Shown: positions 17,472 to 24,126, counted from the stretch's first letter. The stretch: DNA of 64,000 bases from Nocardia amamiensis (GCF_015477605.1 NZ_JADLQX010000006.1:248001-312000); one strand, 5' to 3'. Made by a program: numbers and translations. The notes: generated by a model from the letters alone, not told the origin.

Positions 17472-17678
17472 ATGGGAGCTGAACAAGACCTGAGCGACGG
17501 ATTCCCGGAGTTCCGGCCCGCGCCGCGCGACATCGTGCCGCGCCGCACACTGCCCGCCGACGACATCCCGGTGGGAGATGCCGAGGTGACCTACTTCGAG
17601 TTCGCCGAGGACGGCATCGAGCGCGTCTCCGAGCGCGCCTACATCACCCGCCCATTCACCCGAGAGGACATGCCATGA
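17472..17678 (+). CDS. Small acidic phage protein upstream of the scaffold gene
   Basis: 68 residues from ATG 17472, preceded by gagagga. Acidic and proline-rich at the start (FPEFRPAPRDIVPRRTLPADDIP), with a beta-strand segment EVTYFEFAEDGIERVSERAYI. It overlaps the next gene by four bases (ATGA). Its location suggests a structural or assembly role in the capsid module. No known family recognised. Confidence 0.6.
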   Translation: MGAEQDLSDGFPEFRPAPRDIVPRRTLPADDIPVGDAEVTYFEFAEDGIERVSERAYITRPFTREDMP

Positions 17679-18154
17679 CCGAACCAGCCACCACGCCCGA
17701 ACCGGTCGAAAACGTCGACGCCGCGCCGGCCGATCCGTCAGGGGATGCGCCGGAGACCGACGCCGGCGGCGAGCAGTCGGGCCCGAATCGCGAGGCGGCG
17801 AAGTGGCGCAAGCAGTTGCGCACCGTCGAAGCTGAGCGCGATGGACTTCGTGAGCGCGTCACCGCGTTCGAGCGTGCGGAAGTCGAACGGCTTGCCGCGG
17901 ACCGGTTGGCCGATCCTGCCGACCTGTGGACGGGCGGAGTCGACCTGGAGTCGTTGCGCGGCAAGGACGGCATTGATGCGGCGAAGGTGGGCAAGGCGGT
18001 TGACGCCATTCTCCGGTCGCATCCGCATTGGCAGCGAGCCCAGAAGCAGCGTCCCGCGGTCGGGTCGCTGCGGTCTGGTGCGACGGGTGCGAGCGTCGAC
18101 AGTCTCGGCACGAGCTGGGCCGAGGTGTTCGGGGCGTCGCGGGAACGGCGGTAA
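17675..18154 (+). CDS. Scaffold-like capsid assembly protein
   Basis: 159 residues. It has a disordered acidic N-terminus (about 1-40), a strong coiled coil REAAKWRKQLRTVEAERDGL continuing to about residue 75, and a C-terminal part with DLWTGGVDLESLRGKDGIDAAKVGKAVDAIL. This architecture (acidic, coiled coil, immediately before the major capsid gene) is typical of actinophage scaffolding proteins. Sequence identity with a known family is inferred by pattern only. No protease domain is attached. Confidence 0.7.
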   Translation: MTEPATTPEPVENVDAAPADPSGDAPETDAGGEQSGPNREAAKWRKQLRTVEAERDGLRERVTAFERAEVERLAADRLADPADLWTGGVDLESLRGKDGIDAAKVGKAVDAILRSHPHWQRAQKQRPAVGSLRSGATGASVDSLGTSWAEVFGASRERR

Positions 18155-18160
18155 ACTGTC

Positions 18161-18264
18161 ACGTGACGGCGGCGTGTCTGCCAGGGAGCTAGGGCGCCGC
18201 CGTCACGTCCGCCTCAGTGGGGCAGCCGGAAGGGCTTGAAGCCGACCGGAGTCCATTCCCCACT
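18161..18264 (+). other. Structured leader between scaffold and capsid genes
   Basis: A 14-bp perfect stem (acgtgacggcggcg at 18161-18174 with its complement at 18195-18208), then a second possible stem (agtgggg at 18216-18222 with ccccact at 18258-18264) ending 17 bp before the capsid GTG. It could be an attenuator, an mRNA stabiliser or a DNA site. It replaces the overlap expected in a tight capsid operon. Confidence 0.5.
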
Positions 18265-18281
18265 CCGAAGGCGAGCATTCC

Positions 18282-19127
18282 GTGTCCTTGTACACAACCA
18301 CGAGCGGTATCGGCGGTCTTCTGCCGGAGCAGATTCACGCGCTGATCGTCCGGCCCGTCGAGCGCGATTCGGTCGCGTTTCAGGTGTCGACGGTTTTACA
18401 GACCGATTCGACGTCGAGCATTTTTCCGGTCGTCAAAGAAGACCCGGCCGCGGCCTGGGTTGCCGAGGGCGAAGAAATCGCCCCGGACGATTCCGAGCAC
18501 GCGGAAATCGAAGTCGTGCACCGGAAAGTCGCCGGGTTGACGATCGTCAGCCGCGAGCTTGCCGAGGACAGTAATCCGTCTGCGCTGGATATCGTCGGCA
18601 GCGGGTTGGTCCGCAGCATCGTCGGCAAAGTCGATCAGGCATTCTTCGCGGCGGCCACGGTCAACGGTCCGGCCGGAATCGGTTCTACTACACACCAGTT
18701 CGTCGATATCGGTTCCGGCATTGTCGATTTGGATCCTTTTGCCGAGGCGATCAGCCTGGCGGAGGAGAAGGGCGCGTTGATTACCAGTTTCGTCGCTGCC
18801 CCGGCGACGGTGCTGGCGTTGTCGCAGTTGAAGGAGCTGACGACCGGTTCGAACAAGCCGTTGTTGGGTCCGGACCCGTCTCGGCCTGGTGCGCGGTCCG
18901 TGTTGGGTGTGCCGTTGTTGAGCAGCCCGTTTGTCACTGATGGCGACGTTTGGGCTGTACCGAAGCAATTCGTGTTCACTACATTGCGATCGGGTACGCG
19001 GCTGACTATCTCCGAGGACGCGTATTTTTCGAGTGATCGGGTTGGAGTGAAAGCGACTTTGCGCTGCGGATTCGGCTTCCCGCATCCGGCGTCGATCGTT
19101 CGAATCGGCCTGCCGGACGAGTCCTGA
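18282..19127 (+). CDS. HK97-type major capsid protein
   Basis: 281 residues from GTG 18282. The N-terminal stretch (GGLLPEQIHALIVRPVERDS) and the E-loop/P-domain pattern (VSTVLQTDSTSSIFPVVKEDPAAAWVAEGEEIAPDDSEHAEIEVVHRKV... in separate strands) are typical of the phage_capsid/HK97 family. So is the C-terminal RLTISEDAYFSSDRVGVKATLRCGF strand set. The length is short of most full-size actinophage capsids (300+), fitting a protein without a fused delta domain. Base composition is visibly lower in GC than the flanking chromosome. It should form or remodel heads when a helper phage supplies portal, terminase and tails. Confidence 0.85.
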   Translation: MSLYTTTSGIGGLLPEQIHALIVRPVERDSVAFQVSTVLQTDSTSSIFPVVKEDPAAAWVAEGEEIAPDDSEHAEIEVVHRKVAGLTIVSRELAEDSNPSALDIVGSGLVRSIVGKVDQAFFAAATVNGPAGIGSTTHQFVDIGSGIVDLDPFAEAISLAEEKGALITSFVAAPATVLALSQLKELTTGSNKPLLGPDPSRPGARSVLGVPLLSSPFVTDGDVWAVPKQFVFTTLRSGTRLTISEDAYFSSDRVGVKATLRCGFGFPHPASIVRIGLPDES

Positions 19128-19216
19128 TGACGGCCGCAGCGGTAGAGCCTGCCGACTGGGACGACCTTGATGAGCTACCGGAGGTGATGCATGGGTATCG
19201 CCTCGGCGAGGACTGA
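19127..19216 (+). CDS. 29-residue acidic peptide coupled to the capsid gene
   Basis: The ATG overlaps the capsid stop by one base (TGATGA). The peptide is strongly acidic in the middle (PADWDDLDELPEVMHGYRL) and ends nine bases before the first hairpin of the array. Translational coupling makes expression plausible, but there is no homology evidence and the ORF may be chance. Confidence 0.4.
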   Translation: MTAAAVEPADWDDLDELPEVMHGYRLGED

Positions 19217-19224
19217 CACCGGGC

Positions 19225-19634
19225 GATAACCTGTCGCAGATCTGCGACAGGTTATCCCGCCCCCGCGCCCACGGAGCAGACGGATCCGTCGATATAGGAC
19301 ACGAGTCCAATATCTTCCCGCCCCCGCGCCCACGGAGCAGACTTGGGCTTCATCACCTTGAAAAGGTGATGATGTTTCCCGCCCCCGTGCCCACGGAGCA
19401 GACAGGGCAAATAGCTTCGTCCAAATTGGACGAAGCTCCCACGGAGCAGACCGATCGACTTTCGAAAGGTTCAGATCTGAACCTTTCCCGCCCCGGCGCC
19501 CACGGAGCAGACGCTTCCTGACCAGCGATTTCCTGCGATCCCAGAAGATGGTTTCCCCCGCGCGCGGGAGTTCGACTATCCACGGCCGTGGATAGTTCTT
19601 GCTCTGACCGGTTCCCCCGCGCGGGGTGTCGGGT
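19225..19634. repeat. CRISPR-like repeat/hairpin array downstream of the capsid gene
   Basis: A 27-bp repeat, tcccgcccccgcgcccacgg plus agcagac, occurs at 19255-19281, 19316-19342, 19377-19403 (one change) and 19486-19512 (one change). A copy truncated to its last 14 bp is at 19438-19451. All four intervals between them are exactly 34 bp. Two degenerate copies (ccccgcgcg cores near 19555 and 19614) follow. Every clear interval contains a different inverted repeat: 19291-19314 (9 of 10 pairs), 19350-19372 (10 pairs), 19413-19437 (12 pairs) and 19464-19487 (24-bp perfect palindrome). A 32-bp perfect palindrome (19225-19256) precedes the first repeat, and another of 22 bp is at 19575-19596. No cas genes are present. 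Confidence 0.85.
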
Positions 19635-19655
19635 CCTTCTGGGACCTGACAACCT

Positions 19656-19676
19656 CCTCCAAGTTGGAGGGGTTTT
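19656..19676 (+). terminator. Terminator at the end of the capsid transcript
   Basis: cctccaa-g-ttggagg (19656-19670) followed by ggtttt, a compact stem with a T-run. It follows an imperfect stem at 19628-19650. It would stop rightward transcription running through the hairpin array. Confidence 0.6.
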
Positions 19677-19724
19677 CGGTGACGCCAACGAAAAGGGTTG
19701 CGACCAGTGATGTCACCGTTAACA

Positions 19725-19886
19725 TCACTGACCGCGCTCCCGGAGATACCGCTGGGCGGACACCTTCCGCGGGCACGGTGGGGTGCAGGTGGCGTGGATC
19801 TTCAGCAGGCCGCGGGCATGGGTTTCGTCGGCCGGCATGTTCCCGTCCTCGCAATAGTCTTCGACCCAGGACCGTCGGGTGGTCAC
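19725..19886 (-). CDS. 53-residue Cys-containing satellite protein
   Basis: Starts with a GTG overlapping the stop of the upstream minus-strand gene (GTGA), so it is coupled to it. Sequence MTTRRSWVEDYCEDGNMPAD, then LLKIHATCTPPCPRKVSAQRYL. Three cysteines and a histidine (C12, H31, C34, C38) could bind a metal. The pattern recalls short proteins common in actinobacterial prophages and integrative elements. Function unknown. An 8-bp stem at 19706-19729 overlaps its stop and could serve as its terminator. Confidence 0.65.
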   Translation of the reverse strand: MTTRRSWVEDYCEDGNMPADETHARGLLKIHATCTPPCPRKVSAQRYLRERGQ

Positions 19887-20056
19887 TGCTTGTCCTCGCG
19901 GTCGATGCGTTCCATGACCTCACGGAACGGCACGGTCTCGTCGGGTTCGTCGGATTCGCCGAGCTGGATTAGCCACGGCAGGACCCAGAACACGATGATG
20001 AGCAGTCCGGCGACGGCGGCGATGACGATGAGGACGTTGGCGAGTTCGTCGGTCAT
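19883..20056 (-). CDS. 57-residue single-pass membrane protein
   Basis: ATG at 20056. Residues 7-31 form one transmembrane helix (NVLIVIAAVAGLLIIVFWVL) followed by an acidic cytoplasmic tail (LGESDEPDETVPFREVMERIDREDKQ). It forms a two-gene leftward operon with the 53-residue protein, facing away from the HTH gene at 20242. It is too short and lacks the dual-start feature for a typical holin. Could be a superinfection or membrane-associated cargo protein; unknown. Confidence 0.65.
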   Translation of the reverse strand: MTDELANVLIVIAAVAGLLIIVFWVLPWLIQLGESDEPDETVPFREVMERIDREDKQ

Positions 20057-20241
20057 GCGGTGACCCTTCGGGCGTGGTGTGGGTTGGGTAGCACCCGGCG
20101 CCGAGGAGTTCGGGGCTCAGACCCGGCGCCGGGGCCACATTCAGAGTCGGCCGACAGGACATGTCCCCGCGATGACGCAACCGGCGTCAATCCACCTCTA
20201 TTCAGGGCGACATTTAGGCGTCAAAGCACTACCGTGGCGAC

Positions 20242-20988
20242 ATGGCATCCGCACCGAACACGGCTCTCCGCGCGGCCCGGAACGCGCGCCTGATGAGCCA
20301 AGACGACCTCGCGCGGGCACTCCGGGAAGCAGGATGCGCCAGCGCCACCAAACGCCTTGTGCAGCGCTGGGAATCCGGCCTCACCACCAACCCGCGGCCG
20401 TCGCACGCGCGAGCATTGGAGAAGGTCATGCGACTACCCATCGAGTCTCTTGGGTTCGGCGCCGTCATGGCAGGCCGAAGCCTGTCCGGCGGTGAAGACG
20501 GGACCGAGGTCGACTCGGCTATCGGTCAGGTGGAATCGGAGCAGTTCGCGAACGCGCGCCGACCGCGGACTCCCGGCAACTACTCGGGCATTTGGCTGTC
20601 CCGGTACGAGTACTACTCGAGCGGCCGTGACGCGACGTTCACCGCAGTGCATCACGTCGTGGTGTTGCAGCACGACAACCGTCTGACGGTGCGCAGTCTG
20701 CCGAACTCCGCGCAGTCGTCCATGGAGATGGACCTCACGGTGGACGGGCACGTTGCGACGGGCACATGGAGCGAGCACACCGCGCAGGACGGCTACTACC
20801 GTGGCGCCTACTACCACGGCGCCATTCAACTGCTGATCGAGCTGACCGGAGCACGGATGGCGGGGAAGTGGGTCGGGTTCGGCAAGAGCTTCGAGATCAA
20901 CTCTGGTCCGTGGGAGCTGGTCTTGCAGGACTCCTCGACGTCGAAGGCCACGATCGAGGCGTACGACCGGCCGCCCGACATCGCCTGA
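20242..20988 (+). CDS. HTH regulator with large C-terminal beta-rich domain
   Basis: 248 residues. Residues about 5-65 form an XRE-type helix-turn-helix (ALRAARNARLMSQDDLARAL, KRLVQRWESGLTTNPRPSHARALEKVM). After a linker, residues about 110-240 alternate short strands (YSGIWLSRYEYYSS, VVVLQHDNRLTVRSL, GHVATGTWSEHT, GAIQLLIELTGARMAGKWVGF), suggesting a ligand-sensing beta domain. It has its own upstream region and a strong terminator, separate from the capsid operon. It may be a cargo regulator, a helper-phage sensor or a second repressor. Confidence 0.75.
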   Translation: MASAPNTALRAARNARLMSQDDLARALREAGCASATKRLVQRWESGLTTNPRPSHARALEKVMRLPIESLGFGAVMAGRSLSGGEDGTEVDSAIGQVESEQFANARRPRTPGNYSGIWLSRYEYYSSGRDATFTAVHHVVVLQHDNRLTVRSLPNSAQSSMEMDLTVDGHVATGTWSEHTAQDGYYRGAYYHGAIQLLIELTGARMAGKWVGFGKSFEINSGPWELVLQDSSTSKATIEAYDRPPDIA

Positions 20989-21005
20989 CCGGCCGAGCAC
21001 CCCGC

Positions 21006-21046
21006 GAGCGGCCAACCGTGGGTCCTGAGCCCACGGTTGGCCGCTC
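21006..21046 (+). terminator. Strong terminator after the HTH regulator
   Basis: A perfect 17-bp stem (gagcggccaaccgtggg with its complement), 7-nt loop, followed by gtttcg. It isolates the element from chromosomal genes on the right. Confidence 0.8.
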
Positions 21047-21062
21047 GTTTCGATTCAGGCGA

Positions 21063-21091
21063 GCGCTCGGTACGCAGTGAGTACGCAGCAG
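21063..21091. other. Arm-type integrase site, right copy
   Basis: Identical over 29 bp to 11896-11924, including the gtacgcag-tga-gtacgcag doublet. It lies 115 bp inside the right att core. Together the two copies mark both ends of the element as one recombination unit. Confidence 0.65.
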
Positions 21092-21195
21092 CACCGAACG
21101 ACCCCCATACATGCCAACACTGCACAACCCCATCTACCTGCGGTTTATCGACTCAACAAAACACGCCAATCCTCGCAAACGCCGAGATTGCTATC

Positions 21196-21246
21196 CATCA
21201 TCAATATGGTGATCAGCGGGTTGCACAGCTATGCGGGACTGAACTA
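21196..21246. other. attR of the integrated element
   Basis: Same 35-bp core (21206-21240) as attL. Downstream of it the displaced original end of ccsB remains (ctgaactag, Leu-Asn-stop), showing that the pre-insertion gene ended in the same residues. Confidence 0.92.
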
Positions 21247-21341
21247 GTACTTCGGCCGGCATCGGTCGCCCCGACTCCACTCCATAGCCCTGGCCAGAAA
21301 TCAAGCATCCGCCGGGGCAGGGTCGCCATTACCATTGCGGC

Positions 21342-21576
21342 GTGTCCCTTCCGTACATCGAACGGCCGGAACTTCCCACGTACCTGACGTGGGAAGAACT
21401 GGAGCGACTGCCCACGGAGATCGCGGAGCAGATCGAACTCTGGGACGGTCGCGTGGTCTGGGTGCGTCGCGGTCCTGGCGAACATCAGGTCTTCACACGC
21501 CGCTTGACGAATTCAGGGAATCGAGATCGATTCCCCGTTCCCGATTACCATCCCCTGGACGGAACTCGAATACTGA
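21342..21576 (+). pseudogene. Uma2-family endonuclease remnant (internal deletion)
   Basis: The N-terminal part from GTG 21342 (LPTYLTWEELERLPTEIAEQIELWDGRVVW, then GEHQVFTRRLTN) matches the start of Uma2/DUF820 proteins. At about 21515 the family's C-terminal strand pattern (GIEIDSPFPITIPWTELEY, stop 21574-21576) appears in another frame. The middle, which should carry the PD-(D/E)XK catalytic core, is missing. The gene looks inactivated by an internal deletion with frame change. It is the first chromosomal feature right of attR. Confidence 0.65.
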
Positions 21577-21754
21577 CGGAGTTGGTCCGCCCGCGGTGCA
21601 TTGAGCGGAGTGTCCGACCAAGACAGTCGGCTCGGGCTTACCGATGCGCTCGTCGGATAGGCCGGACGACCCATAGGTGAGTTGTACGCGTCCCTGCTGG
21701 ATCGCCTCGCTGCTGTCGCGCCCGGGTAGCCGGGGCCGATGCCGCTGGTACCGG

Positions 21755-22399
21755 TCAGAGGCGGTTGACGCAGACGACGTAATGGCGCTGCCGGTAGACG
21801 ATTCCGCTGTCGGTCGAGCCGCAGGCGTTGACGTCGACGGTGTTCTGTTTGATGTCGATCACCCGCACGCCGGTGGGGGTGGGGGCCGCGCAGTCCAGGC
21901 GCTTCGGGTTACCGGGGACCACTTCCATGCAGCCGCCGATCACCCAGTCGATGTCCAGGCACAGTGCGGCTTGCGCTGCGCCCTGGAGGGTTTCGTTGTA
22001 GGTGTGGTCGGCATCGGTGGGACACTGGGCGTTTGCGGGAGCCTTCTCGAAGACCTTGTAGGTCGAGTTCGGGGTGCCGCAGGCGGCCTTGTCGATTCCG
22101 GAGCCGCTGAGGTGCACGCAGTCGCCGACGTTCACCTGCAAACTCGTGGCACCTTTGTTCGACGCGCCGCGCATCGCCGAGGTGGTCGGCAGTTCCTCGG
22201 TGGTGGTCGGCACTTCCTCGGTGGTGCTCGGTGGTAGCGCCGATGTGGTCGTCACATTGCCGGTCTGGGCGGCGTTGGCCGGCTCCTCCTTGGGATCCGA
22301 CATCGACACCGCAGCGGCGACCACGAGGCCCGCTGCCAGCGCGGTCCCAGCCATGAAGGCAAACAAGGTCAGTCCGGCACGGATACGTTGGCGCGACAC
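21755..22399 (-). CDS. Membrane-anchored secreted protein, LppU-like
   Basis: 214 residues from the GTG at 22399-22397, with ggagga six bases upstream (the longer frame to 22492 lacks this). A short basic N-terminus and one transmembrane segment (AGLTLFAFMAGTALAAGLVV) are followed by a Thr/Pro/Glu-rich linker. Then comes an extracellular domain with eight or so cysteines in GDCVHLSG, KAACG, AQCPTDADHTY, ALCLD, GGCME, LDCAAP, VNACG and YVVCVNRL, all probably disulfide-paired. The architecture resembles actinobacterial LppU/DUF-type envelope proteins. Function unknown. Confidence 0.75.
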   Translation of the reverse strand: MSRQRIRAGLTLFAFMAGTALAAGLVVAAAVSMSDPKEEPANAAQTGNVTTTSALPPSTTEEVPTTTEELPTTSAMRGASNKGATSLQVNVGDCVHLSGSGIDKAACGTPNSTYKVFEKAPANAQCPTDADHTYNETLQGAAQAALCLDIDWVIGGCMEVVPGNPKRLDCAAPTPTGVRVIDIKQNTVDVNACGSTDSGIVYRQRHYVVCVNRL

Positions 22400-22710
22400 G
22401 TCACGTCCTCCACAGCTGTAACCTTCGAACCCACGCCTGAGCCGACCCGAAGTTGTGAAATTGCGGATTGAAGAACCTTGCCATGCATACACTACGCGGC
22501 GCGTCCGCGTCGAGTTTTCGTTCCCAGGAGCCGTGATTTGCCCCCGCAGTTAACCTACTGGTCGTCCTCGTCAGTAGAACTGATCACAATCGGATAACGA
22601 ACCTTCGCGAGACGTGTGCCGATCGCCAAGTCTGGCAACAAGCTACGGGCGCTGTACAGTCACACGCCATCCGGCCTCGGGAGCCGGAGGTCTCGAGAAG
22701 GAACTCCAGA
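22400..22710. other. Divergent intergenic region
   Basis: 311 bp between the LppU-like gene (leftward) and the secreted protein (rightward). It should hold both promoters. A tacagt hexamer at about 22655 fits a -10 element for the rightward gene. No repeat, RNA or further ORF was seen. Confidence 0.35.
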
Positions 22711-23319
22711 ATGAAGTTCGGCACTATTGCCGCCATTACGCTCACGGCGGTTGCCGCCGTTGGCATCACAGCGGGGGCCGCGAACGCGCAACCCGTGGAA
22801 GCGGATAAGGAGACAGCGACCGTCGGCGTAGAGCAGGGCGTCGACTACCGCACCACGGTCTCCCGCGAAACCGGCACTATCACCACCGCTGTCGAGCACG
22901 GCACCTTCGCGGTGGTCGACGACGGTACCAAGATCAAACTGACCTCCGACACCGGCGCCGTGGTCGCCGAGGTGCCGCTGACCTTCCAGGTTTCCGGAAG
23001 CAAGCTGGCGGTCGCGCACGAGATCAGCGACAACGGAAGGCGTCTCGCGCTCACGCCGGTGTCGGACGCGAAGGAGATCGGCGAGATGCAGCCGATCAGC
23101 TCGATGAATCGCCTCATCGCCGAACTGAACAAGAACGTCGTCGGCGTGGTCGCGGGCGCGCTGCTCGGCGGCCTGCTCGGAGCCCTGATCGGCCTGGGCT
23201 TCTTCAGCATCATCACCGGCCCGATCGGCCTGGTCGTCGGCGCGATCGCGGGCGGAGCCATCCAGGGTGGGCAGCCCTTCACGGACGCCTTACTGGCGGT
23301 CGTCAACGGCGAGCCCTGA
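22711..23319 (+). CDS. Exported protein with C-terminal glycine-zipper membrane segment
   Basis: 202 residues. A Sec signal peptide (MKFGTIAAITLTAVAAVGIT, cleavage near ANAQ) is followed by a beta-rich domain (about 30-125: VDYRTTVSRETGTITTAV, TKIKLTSDTGAVVAEVPLTF). The C-terminal hydrophobic tail is rich in Gly-xxx-Gly steps (VAGALLGGLLGALIGLGFF, GPIGLVVGAIAGGAIQGG), which could insert in a membrane. This architecture is widespread in Nocardia and Rhodococcus envelope proteins of unknown role (DUF8020-like). aaggaa ribosome-binding site. Confidence 0.75.
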   Translation: MKFGTIAAITLTAVAAVGITAGAANAQPVEADKETATVGVEQGVDYRTTVSRETGTITTAVEHGTFAVVDDGTKIKLTSDTGAVVAEVPLTFQVSGSKLAVAHEISDNGRRLALTPVSDAKEIGEMQPISSMNRLIAELNKNVVGVVAGALLGGLLGALIGLGFFSIITGPIGLVVGAIAGGAIQGGQPFTDALLAVVNGEP

Positions 23320-23337
23320 TCGACGCTCGGATCGGAC

Positions 23338-23367
23338 GAGGCAGGCGCACCGCAGCGCGCCTGCCTC
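23338..23367. terminator. Bidirectional terminator between convergent genes
   Basis: gaggcaggcgc and its exact complement with an 8-nt loop, 18 bp after the stop of the exported protein gene and before the convergent gene ending at 23409. Confidence 0.65.
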
Positions 23368-23408
23368 ACCCCGACCGAACGGCCGATATCCGTGCTCCAC
23401 GAGCCGCG

Positions 23409-23624
23409 TCAGCGCTCGGCAGAACCGGACTCGCCGTCGCGGTGCTGGCGGGAGAGCCGCCAGAGGAACTCCGGGTCGTCGTCGGGTCCGATGACGCGCT
23501 TGCGCTGTGGTGAACGCGTTTGCGGGAGAGTGGGTCCGATCCGCTGGGGACCGAACGCCTTCCAGCACAACACCGCGATTGCCACCACTGCGATGAGTGC
23601 CAACAGGTACGTCACGTCGCTCAC
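23409..23624 (-). CDS. Small single-pass membrane protein
   Basis: 71 residues. One N-terminal transmembrane helix (VTYLLALIAVVAIAVLCW) and a basic/acidic cytoplasmic tail containing RKRVIGPDDDPEFLWRLSRQ. The tail looks like a protein-interaction segment. It lies about 100 bp downstream of the bldC-like gene, on the same strand, and could be co-transcribed with it. Function unknown. Confidence 0.65.
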   Translation of the reverse strand: MSDVTYLLALIAVVAIAVLCWKAFGPQRIGPTLPQTRSPQRKRVIGPDDDPEFLWRLSRQHRDGESGSAER

Positions 23625-23732
23625 CTCCTGATTACGAGGGTAGTCGCGGACGTGACTTCAGCACACCGCAGACGCGAAATCCGCCTGCGGGCGAGCGCGG
23701 GCCCTGCGACGGCGGGCCCGCGCGCCCTGCGA

Positions 23733-23942
23733 TCAGCGTGCGGTCGCCTCGGTGGTCAGCGACTTGAGCAGCTGGAGTACTTCCGTTTCGCGGAACCGGC
23801 GATGTCCGCCCGGTGTGCGCAGCGACCCGAGGCGCCCGGCGTGAGCCCAGCGCGTCACGGTCTTGGGGTCGACGTGGAACAGGGCAGCAACCTGGCCCGG
23901 AGTCAGCAGGGTGTCCTGGCCGCCGACGGTGATCGCAGTCAT
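23733..23942 (-). CDS. bldC: BldC-family MerR-like transcriptional regulator
   Basis: 69 residues from the ATG at 23942-23940. The whole protein is one winged helix-turn-helix: LLTPGQVAALFHVDPKTVTRWAHAGRLGSLRTPGGHRRFRETEVLQLL. This matches the BldC pattern closely, including the GGHRR wing. In Streptomyces BldC binds DNA as head-to-tail oligomers and times development. In Nocardia-type organisms the homologue's targets are not well known. The longer frame to 23996 adds residues not conserved in the family. Confidence 0.9.
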   Translation of the reverse strand: MTAITVGGQDTLLTPGQVAALFHVDPKTVTRWAHAGRLGSLRTPGGHRRFRETEVLQLLKSLTTEATAR

Positions 23943-24126
23943 AGCAAACCTCTCCGTTCTCGACAGTTCCCTCATCAGATGGCGCCATCGTCGCACTGAA
24001 ACCCCTAGGTACTCGAACCACCTACAGTTGGTAAAGGGGAGGTAATAGACAAAACGGATGTGCGCCTCACCCCCGGCTATGGGCGTGCACCGGGGACGGG
24101 CAACAGCTTCGCATAGGCTGACGGAT

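Larger units (their letters stand above)
11787..21240. mobile_element. Integrated 9.4-kb phage-satellite-like element (phiRv-like)
   Basis: Bounded by attL and attR. Order: integrase and repressor leftward; then rightward an excisionase-like protein, three small genes, a D5-like primase-helicase, two small genes (the second scaffold-like), and a major capsid protein; then a hairpin array, two small leftward genes and a rightward HTH regulator ending in a strong terminator. No portal, terminase, protease, tail or lysis gene is visible. Several stretches, notably the capsid gene, look less GC-rich than the chromosome. Size and content resemble phiRv1/phiRv2 of M. tuberculosis and capsid-encoding satellites. 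Probably mobile only with help from another phage. Confidence 0.88.

Noticed and set aside
17027..17482. 151-codon ORF after the primase-helicase gene
   Set aside because: It starts in the overlap TGATG but runs through a 14-bp terminator-type stem, and its Arg/Ser/Pro-rich translation has no domain-like pattern.
19225..19634. A true CRISPR-Cas locus
   Set aside because: Repeat length and period fit type I-E, but each spacer has an internal inverted repeat, repeats degrade quickly at one end, and there is no cas gene within 40 kb. Kept as a CRISPR-like array, not as CRISPR.
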